Source: Candidatus Eremiobacterota bacterium (GTDB lineage Bacteria > Vulcanimicrobiota > CADAWZ01 > Ess09-12). Taken from it: a DNA stretch of 64,000 nucleotides. Position numbers and translations under genes: made by a program. The notes beneath the pieces are model-generated. The model saw only the letters and a program-made list of their open reading frames with translations. It did no database searches and was not told the DNA's origin. Of this stretch, positions 53,448-62,429 are shown piece by piece (the stretch's first letter is position 1; each line of letters starts with the position of its first letter). The stretch lies in contig JAVHLM010000006.1 in NCBI GenBank assembly GCA_031082125.1, positions 123,926-187,925 on the forward strand. Direction: 5' to 3'.

Positions 53448-53532
53448 AAAGCGCCTTGTTTCTCCCTTTTCAGAATAAAACCATCTCGCCTCATCGCATC
53501 ATGAAATTCCCTAAATCTCTTGATACTCCTTC

Positions 53533-53841
53533 TCAGGAAGGCAGATGCTCCTGCTCAGCCTTGGTGTTCCCCCCGTCGCCGGTGGCTTGCTCCGGCAAAG
53601 ACCCGTCAGGCGGGGTGCTCTCCCCCTCAACGGGCGGGGGGGAAACCTCTCCCAGCGGCAAGGCATGCTCTTCCTCACCCTGAAGAAAGGAGTGGCTCCC
53701 CTCGGCGAATTTCTTGAACTCTGCGATTCCTTTTCCCAGGGACCTTCCTATCTCCGGGAGCTTCCTGGGTCCGAAAATCAGAAGAGCAAGCACAAAGAGC
53801 ACGACTAATTCCGGCAATCCGATACCCATCATTACCGCCAT
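53533..53841 (-). CDS. TatA/TatE-like translocase component
   Basis: A 102-residue bitopic protein. The membrane segment GLPELVVLFVLALLIFGPRKLPEIGRSLGKGIAEFKK matches TatA (landmarks PELVVLF, FGPRKLPEIG, G..IAEFKK), followed by a long Glu/Pro-rich C-terminal tail. TatA forms the protein-conducting ring of the twin-arginine export system. An ATG at 53829 is an alternative and corresponds better to the usual family start. It is 21 bases after a second, shorter TatA-like gene. Confidence 0.9.
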   Translation of the reverse strand: MAVMMGIGLPELVVLFVLALLIFGPRKLPEIGRSLGKGIAEFKKFAEGSHSFLQGEEEHALPLGEVSPPPVEGESTPPDGSLPEQATGDGGNTKAEQEHLPS

Positions 53842-53862
53842 TTCCCGCCAGATGCCGGGACG

Positions 53863-54042
53863 TTACTTTTTTCCCTCAGAGGGCTTCTCTTCAGGAGTTT
53901 TTTCCTTTTCCGAAAGCCCTTTTTTGAACTCCGATACCGAGAGGCCCAGGGCTCTTGCAAGGTCCGGTATCTTTTTCGCGCCAAAAATAAGAAGTATCAC
54001 CAGCAGAATCACCAGAAGCTCCTGAATTCCAAATGGCCCCAT
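53863..54042 (-). CDS. Short TatA-like protein (59 residues)
   Basis: A 59-residue protein too short for ordinary ORF calling. It begins MGPFGIQELLVILLVILLIF, then GAKKIPDLARALGLSVSEFKKG: the TatA helix with FG.KKIP.LAR..G and a Lys/Glu-rich end. ATG 54042 follows GGGGGTTTT, a weak site. A second TatA gene lies 21 bases downstream, so two TatA-like subunits are made together. Upstream is mobA. Confidence 0.88.
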   Translation of the reverse strand: MGPFGIQELLVILLVILLIFGAKKIPDLARALGLSVSEFKKGLSEKEKTPEEKPSEGKK

Positions 54043-54056
54043 AAAACCCCCTGTGG

Positions 54057-54677
54057 TCAGTTATTACGTCCGAGTGCGGCCAGTGAGCCCCCATGAAGCC
54101 CCCTGGCGATCAGGCATGCCTTTTCATAGTCTTCAGGCGTGTTGATGTTGAAAAATGACAGGTCCTCCCTGTCCATAAGCCTCAGTTCCTCTCCCAGAGG
54201 GAGCACCTTGACCCTCTCGAAAAAGCTTACCACGCGGAGATCACGGCCTTCCAGGCAGCTTTTCATGGCCTCAAGGCATGAGGGTCGGTAGATGGCATGG
54301 AGAGGCTCATAATATCCCTTCACCAGCGGGATCACCACGTCATTCCCGTGAGCTCTTGCCATAAGAGCCTCCACGATGTCCTTGCTGATGAAGGGCATAT
54401 CGCATGCGCACACAAAGGATGGCACCGCTGCAGCTCTGAGGCCTGAATATATCCCCCCAAGCGGACCATGATCGGGATAATGGTCCTTCACGAGCTGAAA
54501 AGGAAGATGCAGGTAAGGTTTTTCATCACTCACCACCAGCAGAAACCATGAAAAAAGAGCGGAAAGCCTTGAATGAATACGCTCTATCAGTGTGGTCCTG
54601 TCAACAGCGAGAAGGCCTTTCTCGGCGATAAGGCGCGAGCCTTTTCCTCCTGCAAGAATCACGCACGCCATGCCCAT
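54057..54677 (-). CDS. mobA: Molybdenum cofactor guanylyltransferase
   Basis: A 206-residue nucleotidyltransferase converting Mo-molybdopterin to the bis-MGD form used by DMSO-reductase family enzymes. Landmarks: N-terminal ILAGGKGSR (MobA signature), CDMPFISKDIVEAL, HAIYRPSCLEAM and FFNINTPEDYEKA. ATG 54677 or, two codons in, 54671. It stands next to TatA genes and near selB/selC, fitting synthesis and export of a molybdenum selenoenzyme. Confidence 0.92.
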   Translation of the reverse strand: MGMACVILAGGKGSRLIAEKGLLAVDRTTLIERIHSRLSALFSWFLLVVSDEKPYLHLPFQLVKDHYPDHGPLGGIYSGLRAAAVPSFVCACDMPFISKDIVEALMARAHGNDVVIPLVKGYYEPLHAIYRPSCLEAMKSCLEGRDLRVVSFFERVKVLPLGEELRLMDREDLSFFNINTPEDYEKACLIARGLHGGSLAALGRNN

Positions 54678-54706
54678 CAGACTCTTTCCTTTATCTCAAG
54701 AGAATG

Positions 54707-57700
54707 CTATCTGCCGGTCTCAATGCTGTTGCCGCCGCTTTTCATGGCACGGTCCATCGCCTGCCTGGAGTTCATGACAATCTCCCTGAAACTCTTCACC
54801 GAGTGAGGATAGCATGACACTCCTATGCTCATGGTGACAGGGTAAGGGATATCGGCAAAGGGGGCTTCTTTCAGTTTCTCCTGCATCCTGCCGGCAAGGC
54901 TCTGGCCGCCGGGAAGGGGTGTCGTGGGGAGGAAAAAAGCAAAGCCGTTCTCTTCTATTCTTGCCGCCACGACCTGACCTTCCTCTGCAAAGGCTCTTAT
55001 CCTGTCGCTGAAGTCCTTTATCAGCTTTCTTGCCACGGGCCCGCTCTCTTTTTTCACCTTGTCAAAACCGTCTATGCCGAAATAGAGCATGGTGCATTCC
55101 CTGGGATTTTCCTTCAGTTTCTGGGCCTCGGAAATCAGGGTCTGCTCAAAAGCCTGGCGCTGAAAAAAGCCCGTAAGGGGATCAATGGTGGCACCGGCAG
55201 CCTGCTCTGCAGGCTTTGCCGCCTGAGAATGCGCCTGAGGCTGATGCGGCCTGAGGGGCGCCTCCTTGTTCCGCTCGGGCACCGGAGCTCTCTGCAAGGG
55301 AGGAGCGGGAACCTCAGAGGCCGGCGGCTCACGGTGGTCAAGCTCCTTCATCTCCTGGGAAAAATTGAGGGGCCCTGAAGCTTCTGCCTTCTGTCCCGCC
55401 TTCGCTGACAGGTGACCAGCCGCAGGGGGGGGTGACGGGGAAGCACCCCCGCTGATGCCCGAGCGCCACCCGGTCCTCTGGGGAACTGCGGGCCCTGCCT
55501 GGGGTCCCCCTGGAGGGGGGGCCTGCTCCATTCCCTGCGCTATTGAGGGAGAACCGTTGTCTGAGGCGTTGGCCTTCAGGGGAGAGCGTTTCCCGAAAGG
55601 TGAAAGGGCCTTTGCCGACCCTGCGGCTGCATCCGGTTTCGGCTGGATGGGAAGAGGCTCCCTTGTTCGTCCCGGCTCTGCAGGACTCGACAGAAGGCCT
55701 GACTTCACAGGTCTCTGCGGGGGAGGGGCTTCCTGGGAGGGCTTTGTCGGCGCCACCCATGGCTTTCTGTGCGGGATACCGGGTTGTTCAGCTCCTGGTG
55801 ACAGGGTCTGCGGGGAGGAGAGACTGTCGAGCGCATCCCGGGCAGGCCTGGGGAAAGGCTTTTCATGCTCATCGTCGCCGTCTGCGGGGAATCCCTCGGG
55901 AAGAAGATTTTCTTCAAGGTTGACTTCAATGGCAAACTCCTGGGGCTTCCTGGGAGCCTCAAAAGGCGCCTCCTCGGGCTCGGCGAGAGGGGAGCGCCAT
56001 GAGGGAGGGCTGGCGGCGGGCTCTTCCTGGGGAAGCTCCGAGGGGGTCTCTTCATCACCTTCTGATTTGAGGCTCTTACGGGCCTGCCGCCGCCGCTCAA
56101 CGGCGGCAAGGACCTGATCCCTCGTCATTCTTGTGGTTTCCATGGTCCTGAGCTTTTTCTCGGCGACCTGCACCTGGTTGCCGCCCTCGCTCTTCGCCTT
56201 TTCCAGCGCATCAGTGACAAGCTCCACCAGTTTTTCCGCGTATATGGCGGTGGAGGGGAAGGTGCCTGCCCCGACGCTCGCTTTGGAAGGGGGAATATGG
56301 CGGGCTATTTTCACCGAGCCTATCTCTTCCTTCAATTTTTCCGCAAGCTCCACCGCCTGCTCCAGAGAAGCATCGGGGCATATGATGCCGAAGCGTGCTT
56401 CAAAGAGCCTGCAGAGTATGGATCCAGTGCCTGACAGGGCGGTATTGATGGCTATTGATGCCATTTTCTGGAGCTTTTCCCCATGATCCTCACCGAAGGT
56501 CTCGATTATTTCCTTGAACCCGTCAACCTCCACGATGATGAGGGAGCAGGTCTTGCCCTTGTTTCTCGCGTCATCAACAATCTCGGGGAGCTTCTCATTG
56601 AAATAGGCCTCGTTATGAAGGCCTGTCACCGTGTCGGTGATGGCCTGCTTTTTGGAAAGAAGCTCGTTGAGAAGGTCGGCCGTTTCGCCGGCCACTTTCG
56701 TGACAAGGGGGAGGTTCTGCTCGAAAATCTTCTTGAACTTGAGCTTGTCCTTGGTCTCCTCACAGCCGAAATAGGCAAGGCCCAGCAGTCTGTTCTGCGC
56801 CACAAAGGGCACTCCAATGCGCATCTCAAGCTCTGCGAGGATATCTCCCGAATCCGGGAAGGACCTGATAAAGTTCACCTCGCGCCGCTCCAGCTTGAAA
56901 ATGAAGGGTTTCCCCTCCCTCTCCCTTATCCACTCCCTCAGGTCCACCTTGGAGAGCTCAAGGCTGTCAATATTCCTGTCAATGCCAAAAGAGGCGCTGT
57001 TTACGGGGACAAGCCGCTTTTCTTCCGGATCGGGCATAAAGACGACACCCTTGGGCATCTGCGTGACCTGGAGAAGCTTTTTCAGGGCCATCTGGCAGAC
57101 GCTCTCGGGACTGTTGCGCTCCTCCTGCTGAGGAGCCCCCATTCCCTCGTCCATGCTGGCCTGGACCGCGGCGCGCTTCTTCGGGCGCCGTCCGAAGAGT
57201 ATTGCAAGAAGGATAATCAGCACCAGAGCCCCCGCCCCTCCATACTTGCCATAGGTAAAGAAAACTTTCATCTCCTCATTTTTGATGGTGTCAAGCTCCT
57301 TGTCGGCGCTTTTCTCTATGTCTGCCCTTCCTCCGGACTGCTGCTTGACGGCAAGAAACTGTTCCTTGGCGCTCTTGTAATCTTTCTTTGCCATGTACAC
57401 CATGCCGATCTGGAGGCCTATGAGGGGATCGTCCTTTTCAATATCCCTTGCCTGCTTGAGGACCTCGAGGGCCTTGTCGAAGCTCCCGGTCCCCCGATAG
57501 TTCTGGCCCATGAGCAGGTAGGTGTCCTTGCGCTTTTTCTCGTCATCCTTGGCAAACTTCAGCTTGAGGGCTTTTTCGCATTCCTTGAGGGACTCCTCCC
57601 TGAGCTTTCTGGCGCTCGCGTCGCCGGGATTCTTTTTCTCCACATCCTCGGCTTTCTTGAAATAAATCTCTGCGAGCTTCTTGTGCACCTCTGCAAGGTA

Positions 57701-58066
57701 ACGGGCTACTTCGGGATTTTTCTGGGGGAGCTGGAGAAAGCCTTTGTACTGTGCTATGGCTTTGTCATAGACAAGCCATTCCTTGTAGATGTCGCCCAGC
57801 AGCAGGTAAGGGATCGGAAAGCTCGGGGCTGCCTGCTGGGCCTTTTCAAAGCACTCGATTGCACGGGGTGTTTCATTGGCCTTGAGAAGCTCGCTCCCTT
57901 TCATCGTCAATGCCTGGGCTGTCCCGATATCCTCTGCCCTGGCGGCTGTCGATACGGCTGCGACAAAAAAAAGAGCCACAGAGAAGAGCAGGATCCCGCT
58001 CTTCCCCAGAGCCTTGCACCTTGTGAATATCACCGCCAGGTGATGCCAGGTATCAGCCATACCCAC
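54707..58066 (-). CDS. TPR / membrane / GAF / twin degenerate GGDEF protein
   Basis: A 1119-residue protein. An N-terminal membrane segment (about 22-42), TPR repeats (about 48-265; AQALTMKGSELLKANETPRAIECF...), a second membrane segment (about 272-292), then a GAF-like domain (about 315-470), a first GGDEF fold (about 478-635) in which the motif reads FEARF, a very long Pro/Glu/Ser-rich linker (about 640-950), and a second GGDEF fold (about 960-1115) with EENGF. Both signatures lack catalytic residues. It may bind or scaffold rather than synthesise c-di-GMP. It is the first gene of a unit leading to mobA and two TatA genes, with a strong promoter just upstream. Confidence 0.8.
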   Translation of the reverse strand: MGMADTWHHLAVIFTRCKALGKSGILLFSVALFFVAAVSTAARAEDIGTAQALTMKGSELLKANETPRAIECFEKAQQAAPSFPIPYLLLGDIYKEWLVYDKAIAQYKGFLQLPQKNPEVARYLAEVHKKLAEIYFKKAEDVEKKNPGDASARKLREESLKECEKALKLKFAKDDEKKRKDTYLLMGQNYRGTGSFDKALEVLKQARDIEKDDPLIGLQIGMVYMAKKDYKSAKEQFLAVKQQSGGRADIEKSADKELDTIKNEEMKVFFTYGKYGGAGALVLIILLAILFGRRPKKRAAVQASMDEGMGAPQQEERNSPESVCQMALKKLLQVTQMPKGVVFMPDPEEKRLVPVNSASFGIDRNIDSLELSKVDLREWIREREGKPFIFKLERREVNFIRSFPDSGDILAELEMRIGVPFVAQNRLLGLAYFGCEETKDKLKFKKIFEQNLPLVTKVAGETADLLNELLSKKQAITDTVTGLHNEAYFNEKLPEIVDDARNKGKTCSLIIVEVDGFKEIIETFGEDHGEKLQKMASIAINTALSGTGSILCRLFEARFGIICPDASLEQAVELAEKLKEEIGSVKIARHIPPSKASVGAGTFPSTAIYAEKLVELVTDALEKAKSEGGNQVQVAEKKLRTMETTRMTRDQVLAAVERRRQARKSLKSEGDEETPSELPQEEPAASPPSWRSPLAEPEEAPFEAPRKPQEFAIEVNLEENLLPEGFPADGDDEHEKPFPRPARDALDSLSSPQTLSPGAEQPGIPHRKPWVAPTKPSQEAPPPQRPVKSGLLSSPAEPGRTREPLPIQPKPDAAAGSAKALSPFGKRSPLKANASDNGSPSIAQGMEQAPPPGGPQAGPAVPQRTGWRSGISGGASPSPPPAAGHLSAKAGQKAEASGPLNFSQEMKELDHREPPASEVPAPPLQRAPVPERNKEAPLRPHQPQAHSQAAKPAEQAAGATIDPLTGFFQRQAFEQTLISEAQKLKENPRECTMLYFGIDGFDKVKKESGPVARKLIKDFSDRIRAFAEEGQVVAARIEENGFAFFLPTTPLPGGQSLAGRMQEKLKEAPFADIPYPVTMSIGVSCYPHSVKSFREIVMNSRQAMDRAMKSGGNSIETGR

Positions 58067-58101
58067 CGCGCCCTTTGCAGAGGTAGTTTGATGGTATCCC
58101 T

Positions 58102-58130
58102 ATTATACCTTAAAATTATTGGCAGATCAA
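58102..58130 (-). promoter_or_regulatory. Sigma-70-like promoter for the GGDEF-mobA-tatA unit
   Basis: On the minus strand TTGATC (58130-58125), a 17-base spacer, and a perfect TATAAT (58107-58102). It lies about 36 bases before the ATG at 58066. Confidence 0.8.
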
Positions 58131-58331
58131 TTGAAAGCCTTCATACATGCCTTCCCTGAGCTTTCTTCGACATGAAGTGAAAAGCTCCTCGTGAGCGGGA
58201 GGGGAAAGGACCCTCCCATGAATATACTACACGGCAGGGGGGGAAAAGTAAACAGCGGGGCCGGGAGGGGATCTCCTACAAATGTAGTATAAAAGAGTAA
58301 TTATATACTCTGTGAGGATTTTTTTCAAGGG

Positions 58332-58360
58332 TTGTCGAATTGTTTTTTTTTCTCTATAAT
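58332..58360 (+). promoter_or_regulatory. Sigma-70-like promoter of the moxR-bat operon
   Basis: TTGTCG (58332-58337), 17-base spacer, perfect TATAAT (58355-58360). It gives a leader of about 70 bases with a short GC hairpin before the moxR start. Confidence 0.82.
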
Positions 58361-58436
58361 GGTTTTTGTAGAAAGGAAATGCGGGGGCACTCCCCCGGAG
58401 CCGTACGAGCCAGGTCATGTGAGGAAGGAGCAGAGC

Positions 58437-59426
58437 ATGGAAGGTGACATCAAGGAAATCAGCCGGATTGTTGAAAAGGAGAGCCTCTTCGTCAGGCAGA
58501 TAGAGGAAGAGATCGGGAAGGTCATCGTGGGGCAGAAAGACATCATCGAGCGCCTTGTCATCGGCCTTGTCGCCAATGGCCACGTACTCATCGAGGGCGT
58601 ACCTGGTCTTGCCAAGACCCTCACCATTAAAACCCTCTCCGAGATTGTACAGAGCAAATTCCAGAGAATCCAGTTTACCCCCGACCTGCTGCCGGCCGAT
58701 CTCATCGGCACCATCATTTACAATCCCCAGGGCCATGAATTCACCACCAAGAAGGGCCCCCTCTTTGCCAACCTCATCCTGGCCGACGAGATCAACAGGG
58801 CCCCCGCCAAAGTGCAGAGCGCCCTCCTTGAGGCCATGCAGGAGCACCAGGTCACCATCGGCGAGAACACCTATCTCCTCGATGACCCTTTCATGGTGAT
58901 GGCCACTCAGAATCCCATCGAACAGGAAGGAACATACCCCCTCCCCGAGGCGCAGGTGGACCGTTTCATGCTGAAGCTCCGGATCACCTACCCGAAGCGG
59001 GAAGAGGAGCAGCGGATCCTGGAGCGCATGACGACAGGCCAGACCTTTACCGTCAACAGGGTCATCACCCCTTCCGACATCGTGAGGGTCCGTTCCATAA
59101 TCCCGAAAATCTACATGGATGACAAGGTAAAGAATTACATTCTGGACATCGTATTTGCCACAAGGTTCCCCGAGAAATTCAAACTTGAGAGCCTCAAGCC
59201 CCTCATCGCCTATGGCGGCTCGCCAAGAGCCACGATTTACCTGGCCCTCGCGGCGAAAGCCCATGCCTTCATAAGGGGAAGGGGCTACGTAACTCCCGAC
59301 GACATCAAGGCCATCGGCATGGATGTGCTGCGGCACCGCGTCATCATCACGTACGAGGCGGAAGCCGAGGAGATGAACTCCGAGAATATCATACAGAAAA
59401 TATTTGACGGTATTGAGGTCCCCTGA
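58437..59426 (+). CDS. MoxR-family ATPase of the bat operon
   Basis: A 329-residue AAA+ ATPase. Walker A GVPGLAKTL (about 54-62), Walker B LILADEINRAPAKVQSALLEAMQEHQVT, sensor MATQNPIEQEGTYPLPEAQVDRFML, and the C-terminal lid with YGGSPRATIYLALAAKAHAF. It is the founder gene of the Bat (Bacteroides aerotolerance) layout. The start ATG 58437 follows AAGGAGCAGAGC; an open upstream frame to 58332 overlaps the promoter and is not used. Its stop shares a base with the DUF58 ATG (TGATG). Confidence 0.95.
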   Translation: MEGDIKEISRIVEKESLFVRQIEEEIGKVIVGQKDIIERLVIGLVANGHVLIEGVPGLAKTLTIKTLSEIVQSKFQRIQFTPDLLPADLIGTIIYNPQGHEFTTKKGPLFANLILADEINRAPAKVQSALLEAMQEHQVTIGENTYLLDDPFMVMATQNPIEQEGTYPLPEAQVDRFMLKLRITYPKREEEQRILERMTTGQTFTVNRVITPSDIVRVRSIIPKIYMDDKVKNYILDIVFATRFPEKFKLESLKPLIAYGGSPRATIYLALAAKAHAFIRGRGYVTPDDIKAIGMDVLRHRVIITYEAEAEEMNSENIIQKIFDGIEVP

Positions 59427-60304
59427 TGAAAGACACGGAAATCTTCCGAAAAATCAAGCGCATAGAGATAAGGACCAGCAGGCTTGTCGAGGAATACTTC
59501 TCAGGCCAGTATGAGAGCGTCTTCAAAGGCACCGGCATGGAGTTCTCCGAGGTCCGCGAGTATCTACCCGGAGACGATATACGCGCCATTGACTGGAACG
59601 TGACCGCCCGCTTCGGGAAGCCCTTCATCAAGAAGTTTACCGAGGAACGGGAGCTCACCATCATGCTGCTTGTCGACATGTCGGGGTCGGAGAGCTTCGG
59701 GAGCCTGGAAAAGACCAAGGCCGAGATCGCCTGCGAGATAGCGGCAGTCATTGCCTTCTCAGCGATAAAGAACCAGGACAAGGTGGGCCTTATCATCTTC
59801 ACTGACGGGCCCGAAAGGTACCTCCCCCCCAAAAAAGGCCGGCGCTACGTGCTCCGCATCATAAGGGAAATACTCATGTACGAACCCCGTGAGCGCGGCA
59901 CCGATATTGAGAAGACCCTCAGGTTTCTCAATGACGTGACGAAGAGAAAGGCCGTGGTCTTTCTGATCTCTGATTTCCTGGATGATCACTATAAAAGGAT
60001 ACTGCAGATCACCAACAAGAGGCATGACTGTATCGCCATAAACCTCCGGGACCCAAGGGAGCAGGAGCTGCCTCCCGTGGGACTGGTGGAATTTGAAGAC
60101 AGCGAGACCGGCGAAGCCCTCATTGTGGACACAAATGACAAGGCCTTCCGTGAGGAATATGAAAGGCTCGTGAGGCAGGAGTGTGAGAGCCGCACAAAGC
60201 TCTTCAAGCAGATAGGCGTTGACTGCGTGAATATCTGGTCCCACCAGTCATACGTGAATCCCCTCTATACCTTCTTCAAGATGCGTGCGAGAAGAAAGCG
60301 GTGA
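59426..60304 (+). CDS. DUF58 (BatA-partner) protein
   Basis: A 292-residue DUF58 protein. The signature FKGTGMEFSEVREYLPGDDIRAIDWNVTARFGKPFIKKFTEERELT (landmarks EVREYLPGDDIR.IDW, FIKKFTEERELT) is followed by a VWA-like domain with DMSGSESFG (MIDAS), DGPERYL and LISDFLDDHYK. It works with MoxR in a chaperone-like manner on envelope or metalloenzyme targets. Start overlaps the moxR stop by one base. The next gene begins seven bases later. Confidence 0.95.
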   Translation: MKDTEIFRKIKRIEIRTSRLVEEYFSGQYESVFKGTGMEFSEVREYLPGDDIRAIDWNVTARFGKPFIKKFTEERELTIMLLVDMSGSESFGSLEKTKAEIACEIAAVIAFSAIKNQDKVGLIIFTDGPERYLPPKKGRRYVLRIIREILMYEPRERGTDIEKTLRFLNDVTKRKAVVFLISDFLDDHYKRILQITNKRHDCIAINLRDPREQELPPVGLVEFEDSETGEALIVDTNDKAFREEYERLVRQECESRTKLFKQIGVDCVNIWSHQSYVNPLYTFFKMRARRKR

Positions 60305-60311
60305 GGAGCTT

Positions 60312-61391
60312 ATGAAATCACTATCAGCAGCCCTTCTCATCCTTGCAGCCCTCCTTGCCCCGCCTGCGGTATGGGCGCAGACACCCCTCTCCTCGCAGGC
60401 GGTGTCTCCTGCTTCACCGGCGCCATCGCCCCAGGCTTCTCTTTCGCCAGCCTTGATGCCGTCAATTTCACCCTCTCCTGAGGCGCCCTCAGAGGACCAG
60501 GTGACGGCAAAGCTCTCAGTGGACAGGAACGTGATAAAAATCGGGGACCTCATCAACCTGAACCTTGAGGTGACGACACCGCCGGAATACACCGTAGAAG
60601 AGCCCGGCCCGGAGCAGTTCCTGGGGGACTTCGAGATCCGCAATACCAAGAAGCCCGTCAAAAACGACCATGAAGGGAAGATCGTCACCATCTACCAGTT
60701 CGAGATAGCCACCTTCTCCACGGGGAAAAAAATCCTCGGCCCCATTCCGGTCCGCTATTCCCTCTCGCCGCAGGACCGCACCGGGAGGGAAGTCCTCTCA
60801 AACAAGCTGGAAATCACCATCGAGAGCGTCCTCCCCAAGGATCAGAAAAACCTGGACATCAAGGATATAAAGCCCCCCATCCAGGTGGATTATCCGCGGT
60901 GGTATTACCTTCTGGGAGCCCTCCTCACCATTATCGCCCTTTTGGCCATCTACCTCATCGTAAGAGCCATAAGGAGGAGAAAAGAAAGCCTCGCCGCCGA
61001 GAGATACCGCTCACCGGAAGAGATTGCCGAAGAGAAGCTCAGGACCCTCAGGGAATCGGCCCTCCTCAGGGAAGGCCGGATCAAGGAATATTACAGCGCC
61101 CTCTCTGAGATACTCAGGGAATACATAGAAAACCGCTACGACGTCGCGGCCCTGGACAGGACCACCTCCGAGCTTTACCGGGAGCTCAAGGAGACCCGCC
61201 TCACCGCCACATCGCTCAATGACATAAGGACCCTTCTCTCACAGTGCGACATGGTGAAATTCGCAAAGTATATCCCCGAGGAGCCCCGTTTCGGCGAGGA
61301 TTTCCAGGTAACGGAAAAGATCCTGTCAGCCATCAGGCCTCCTGAGGTGGCAGAGAAAGGAGGGCCAGAGCATGAGCCCCGGAATAAATAA
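60312..61391 (+). CDS. BatD/DUF4381-like membrane protein
   Basis: A 359-residue protein. Signal peptide about 1-23 (ends VWAQ), a Ser/Pro linker, an immunoglobulin-like segment (KLSVDRNVIKIGDLINLNLEVTTPPEYT; about 65-185), a membrane segment (about 205-225, YYLLGALLTIIALLAIYLIV) and a cytoplasmic helical region (RIKEYYSALSEILREYIENRYDVAALDRTTSEL). This fits BatD-like/DUF4381 proteins that occur between the DUF58 and VWA genes. Start at ATG 60312 behind GAGGAG. Confidence 0.78.
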   Translation: MKSLSAALLILAALLAPPAVWAQTPLSSQAVSPASPAPSPQASLSPALMPSISPSPEAPSEDQVTAKLSVDRNVIKIGDLINLNLEVTTPPEYTVEEPGPEQFLGDFEIRNTKKPVKNDHEGKIVTIYQFEIATFSTGKKILGPIPVRYSLSPQDRTGREVLSNKLEITIESVLPKDQKNLDIKDIKPPIQVDYPRWYYLLGALLTIIALLAIYLIVRAIRRRKESLAAERYRSPEEIAEEKLRTLRESALLREGRIKEYYSALSEILREYIENRYDVAALDRTTSELYRELKETRLTATSLNDIRTLLSQCDMVKFAKYIPEEPRFGEDFQVTEKILSAIRPPEVAEKGGPEHEPRNK

Positions 61392-61424
61392 TGCCATGGC
61401 CAGCCTGAAGGGAAGGTGGCACCG

Positions 61425-62417
61425 ATGCACATAGCCAATCCCTTATACCTGATCCTTCTTATCGTTCCGCTCTTCCTCCTTCTCTTTCTCCTCAAATGGG
61501 GAAGCAAGAGGAGCGCCCGCGTAAGGTTTTCCATGGTCAAGACGGCAAGGAAGAGCGCCTCTCCCCTCGCGGCAAAGCTCAGGCATATCCCCATGGTGCT
61601 GAGAGTGGTGACCCTCACCCTCCTGATCCTCGCCCTCACAAGGGTGCAGTTCGGCCAGAAGAGCGAGGAGAGAACCTCCCTGGGCACCGACATCATCATC
61701 TGCCTTGACACGTCGCCCAGCATGAAAGCCCTTGACTTCAAGCCCAAGAACAGGATCACCGTGGCCAAGGAAGTGGTGCAGGACTTCATCAGGGGCCGGA
61801 GGGATGACAGGCTCGGCATGGTGGTCTTTGCCGGCGCGAGCGTCACCGTGTGCCCCCTCACCACCGACTACGGATCACTGCTCCAGTTTCTCAACGAAGT
61901 GGACGAAGGGATCACCAAGACTGACGGGACGGCTATTGGAGACGCCCTGGCCACATCGGTGAACAGGCTCAAGAACAGCACCGCCAAGAGCAAGATAATC
62001 ATCCTTGTCACCGACGGGAGGAGCAACGTGGGCATGCTTGACCCTCTCTCGGCGGCAAAACTGGCCAAGTCCATGGGCATCAAGATATATGCCATCGGCG
62101 TGGGGAAAAAAGGCCCCGCTCCATTTCCCGTAGAAGACAGGATATTCGGCACCCGTTACGTGATGCTCCAGGAGGACCTTGACGAGGAGACCCTCACCAA
62201 AATCGCCACCATTACCGGAGGAACCTTTGAAAGAGCCACTGACGAGGCCTCCCTTTCAAGGATCTTCAAGACCATTGACAGTATGGAAAAAACCGTCACC
62301 AGGACCAGAGTCAACATTGACTACAGGGAGCTTTACCAATACCTTCTCTGGCCGGCCCTGGCCCTGCTCCTTGTCGAGATCATCACAAGCCAGGGCATCC
62401 TGAGAAAAATACCATAA
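61425..62417 (+). CDS. batA: BatA-like VWA protein
   Basis: A 330-residue membrane-anchored VWA protein. N-terminal membrane segments (about 8-25 and 58-73; NPLYLILLIVPLFLLLFLL), a von Willebrand A domain (about 88-290) with MIDAS DTSPSM, TDGTAIGDAL and TDGRSNVG, and a C-terminal membrane segment (YLLWPALALLLVEIIT). BatA and BatB form complexes in the inner membrane facing outward. ATG 61425 lies eight bases after AAGGGAAGG; a GTG at 61416 is unlikely. Twelve bases before BatB. Confidence 0.95.
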   Translation: MHIANPLYLILLIVPLFLLLFLLKWGSKRSARVRFSMVKTARKSASPLAAKLRHIPMVLRVVTLTLLILALTRVQFGQKSEERTSLGTDIIICLDTSPSMKALDFKPKNRITVAKEVVQDFIRGRRDDRLGMVVFAGASVTVCPLTTDYGSLLQFLNEVDEGITKTDGTAIGDALATSVNRLKNSTAKSKIIILVTDGRSNVGMLDPLSAAKLAKSMGIKIYAIGVGKKGPAPFPVEDRIFGTRYVMLQEDLDEETLTKIATITGGTFERATDEASLSRIFKTIDSMEKTVTRTRVNIDYRELYQYLLWPALALLLVEIITSQGILRKIP

Positions 62418-62429
62418 AGGGGGGAGACT

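Larger units (their letters stand above)
58067..58436. other. Divergent promoter region between GGDEF and bat operons
   Basis: A 370-bp gap with no gene. It holds one promoter on each strand and short palindromes (58275-58286, CTACA-AA-TGTAG; about 58295-58312, GAGTA...TACTC), followed by a GC hairpin near 58383-58397 (CGGGGG-CACT-CCCCCG) in the bat leader. A long minus-strand open frame crossing into moxR is an artefact. Confidence 0.6.

Noticed and set aside
56483..58159. A 558-codon plus-strand open frame opposite the GGDEF protein
   Set aside because: Antisense shadow of the 54707-58066 gene; it crosses the well-supported minus-strand promoter and contains no family motif.
58227..59336. 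A 369-codon minus-strand open frame opposite moxR
   Set aside because: moxR motifs on the plus strand are complete, and the minus frame starts inside the moxR body and runs through the promoter region.
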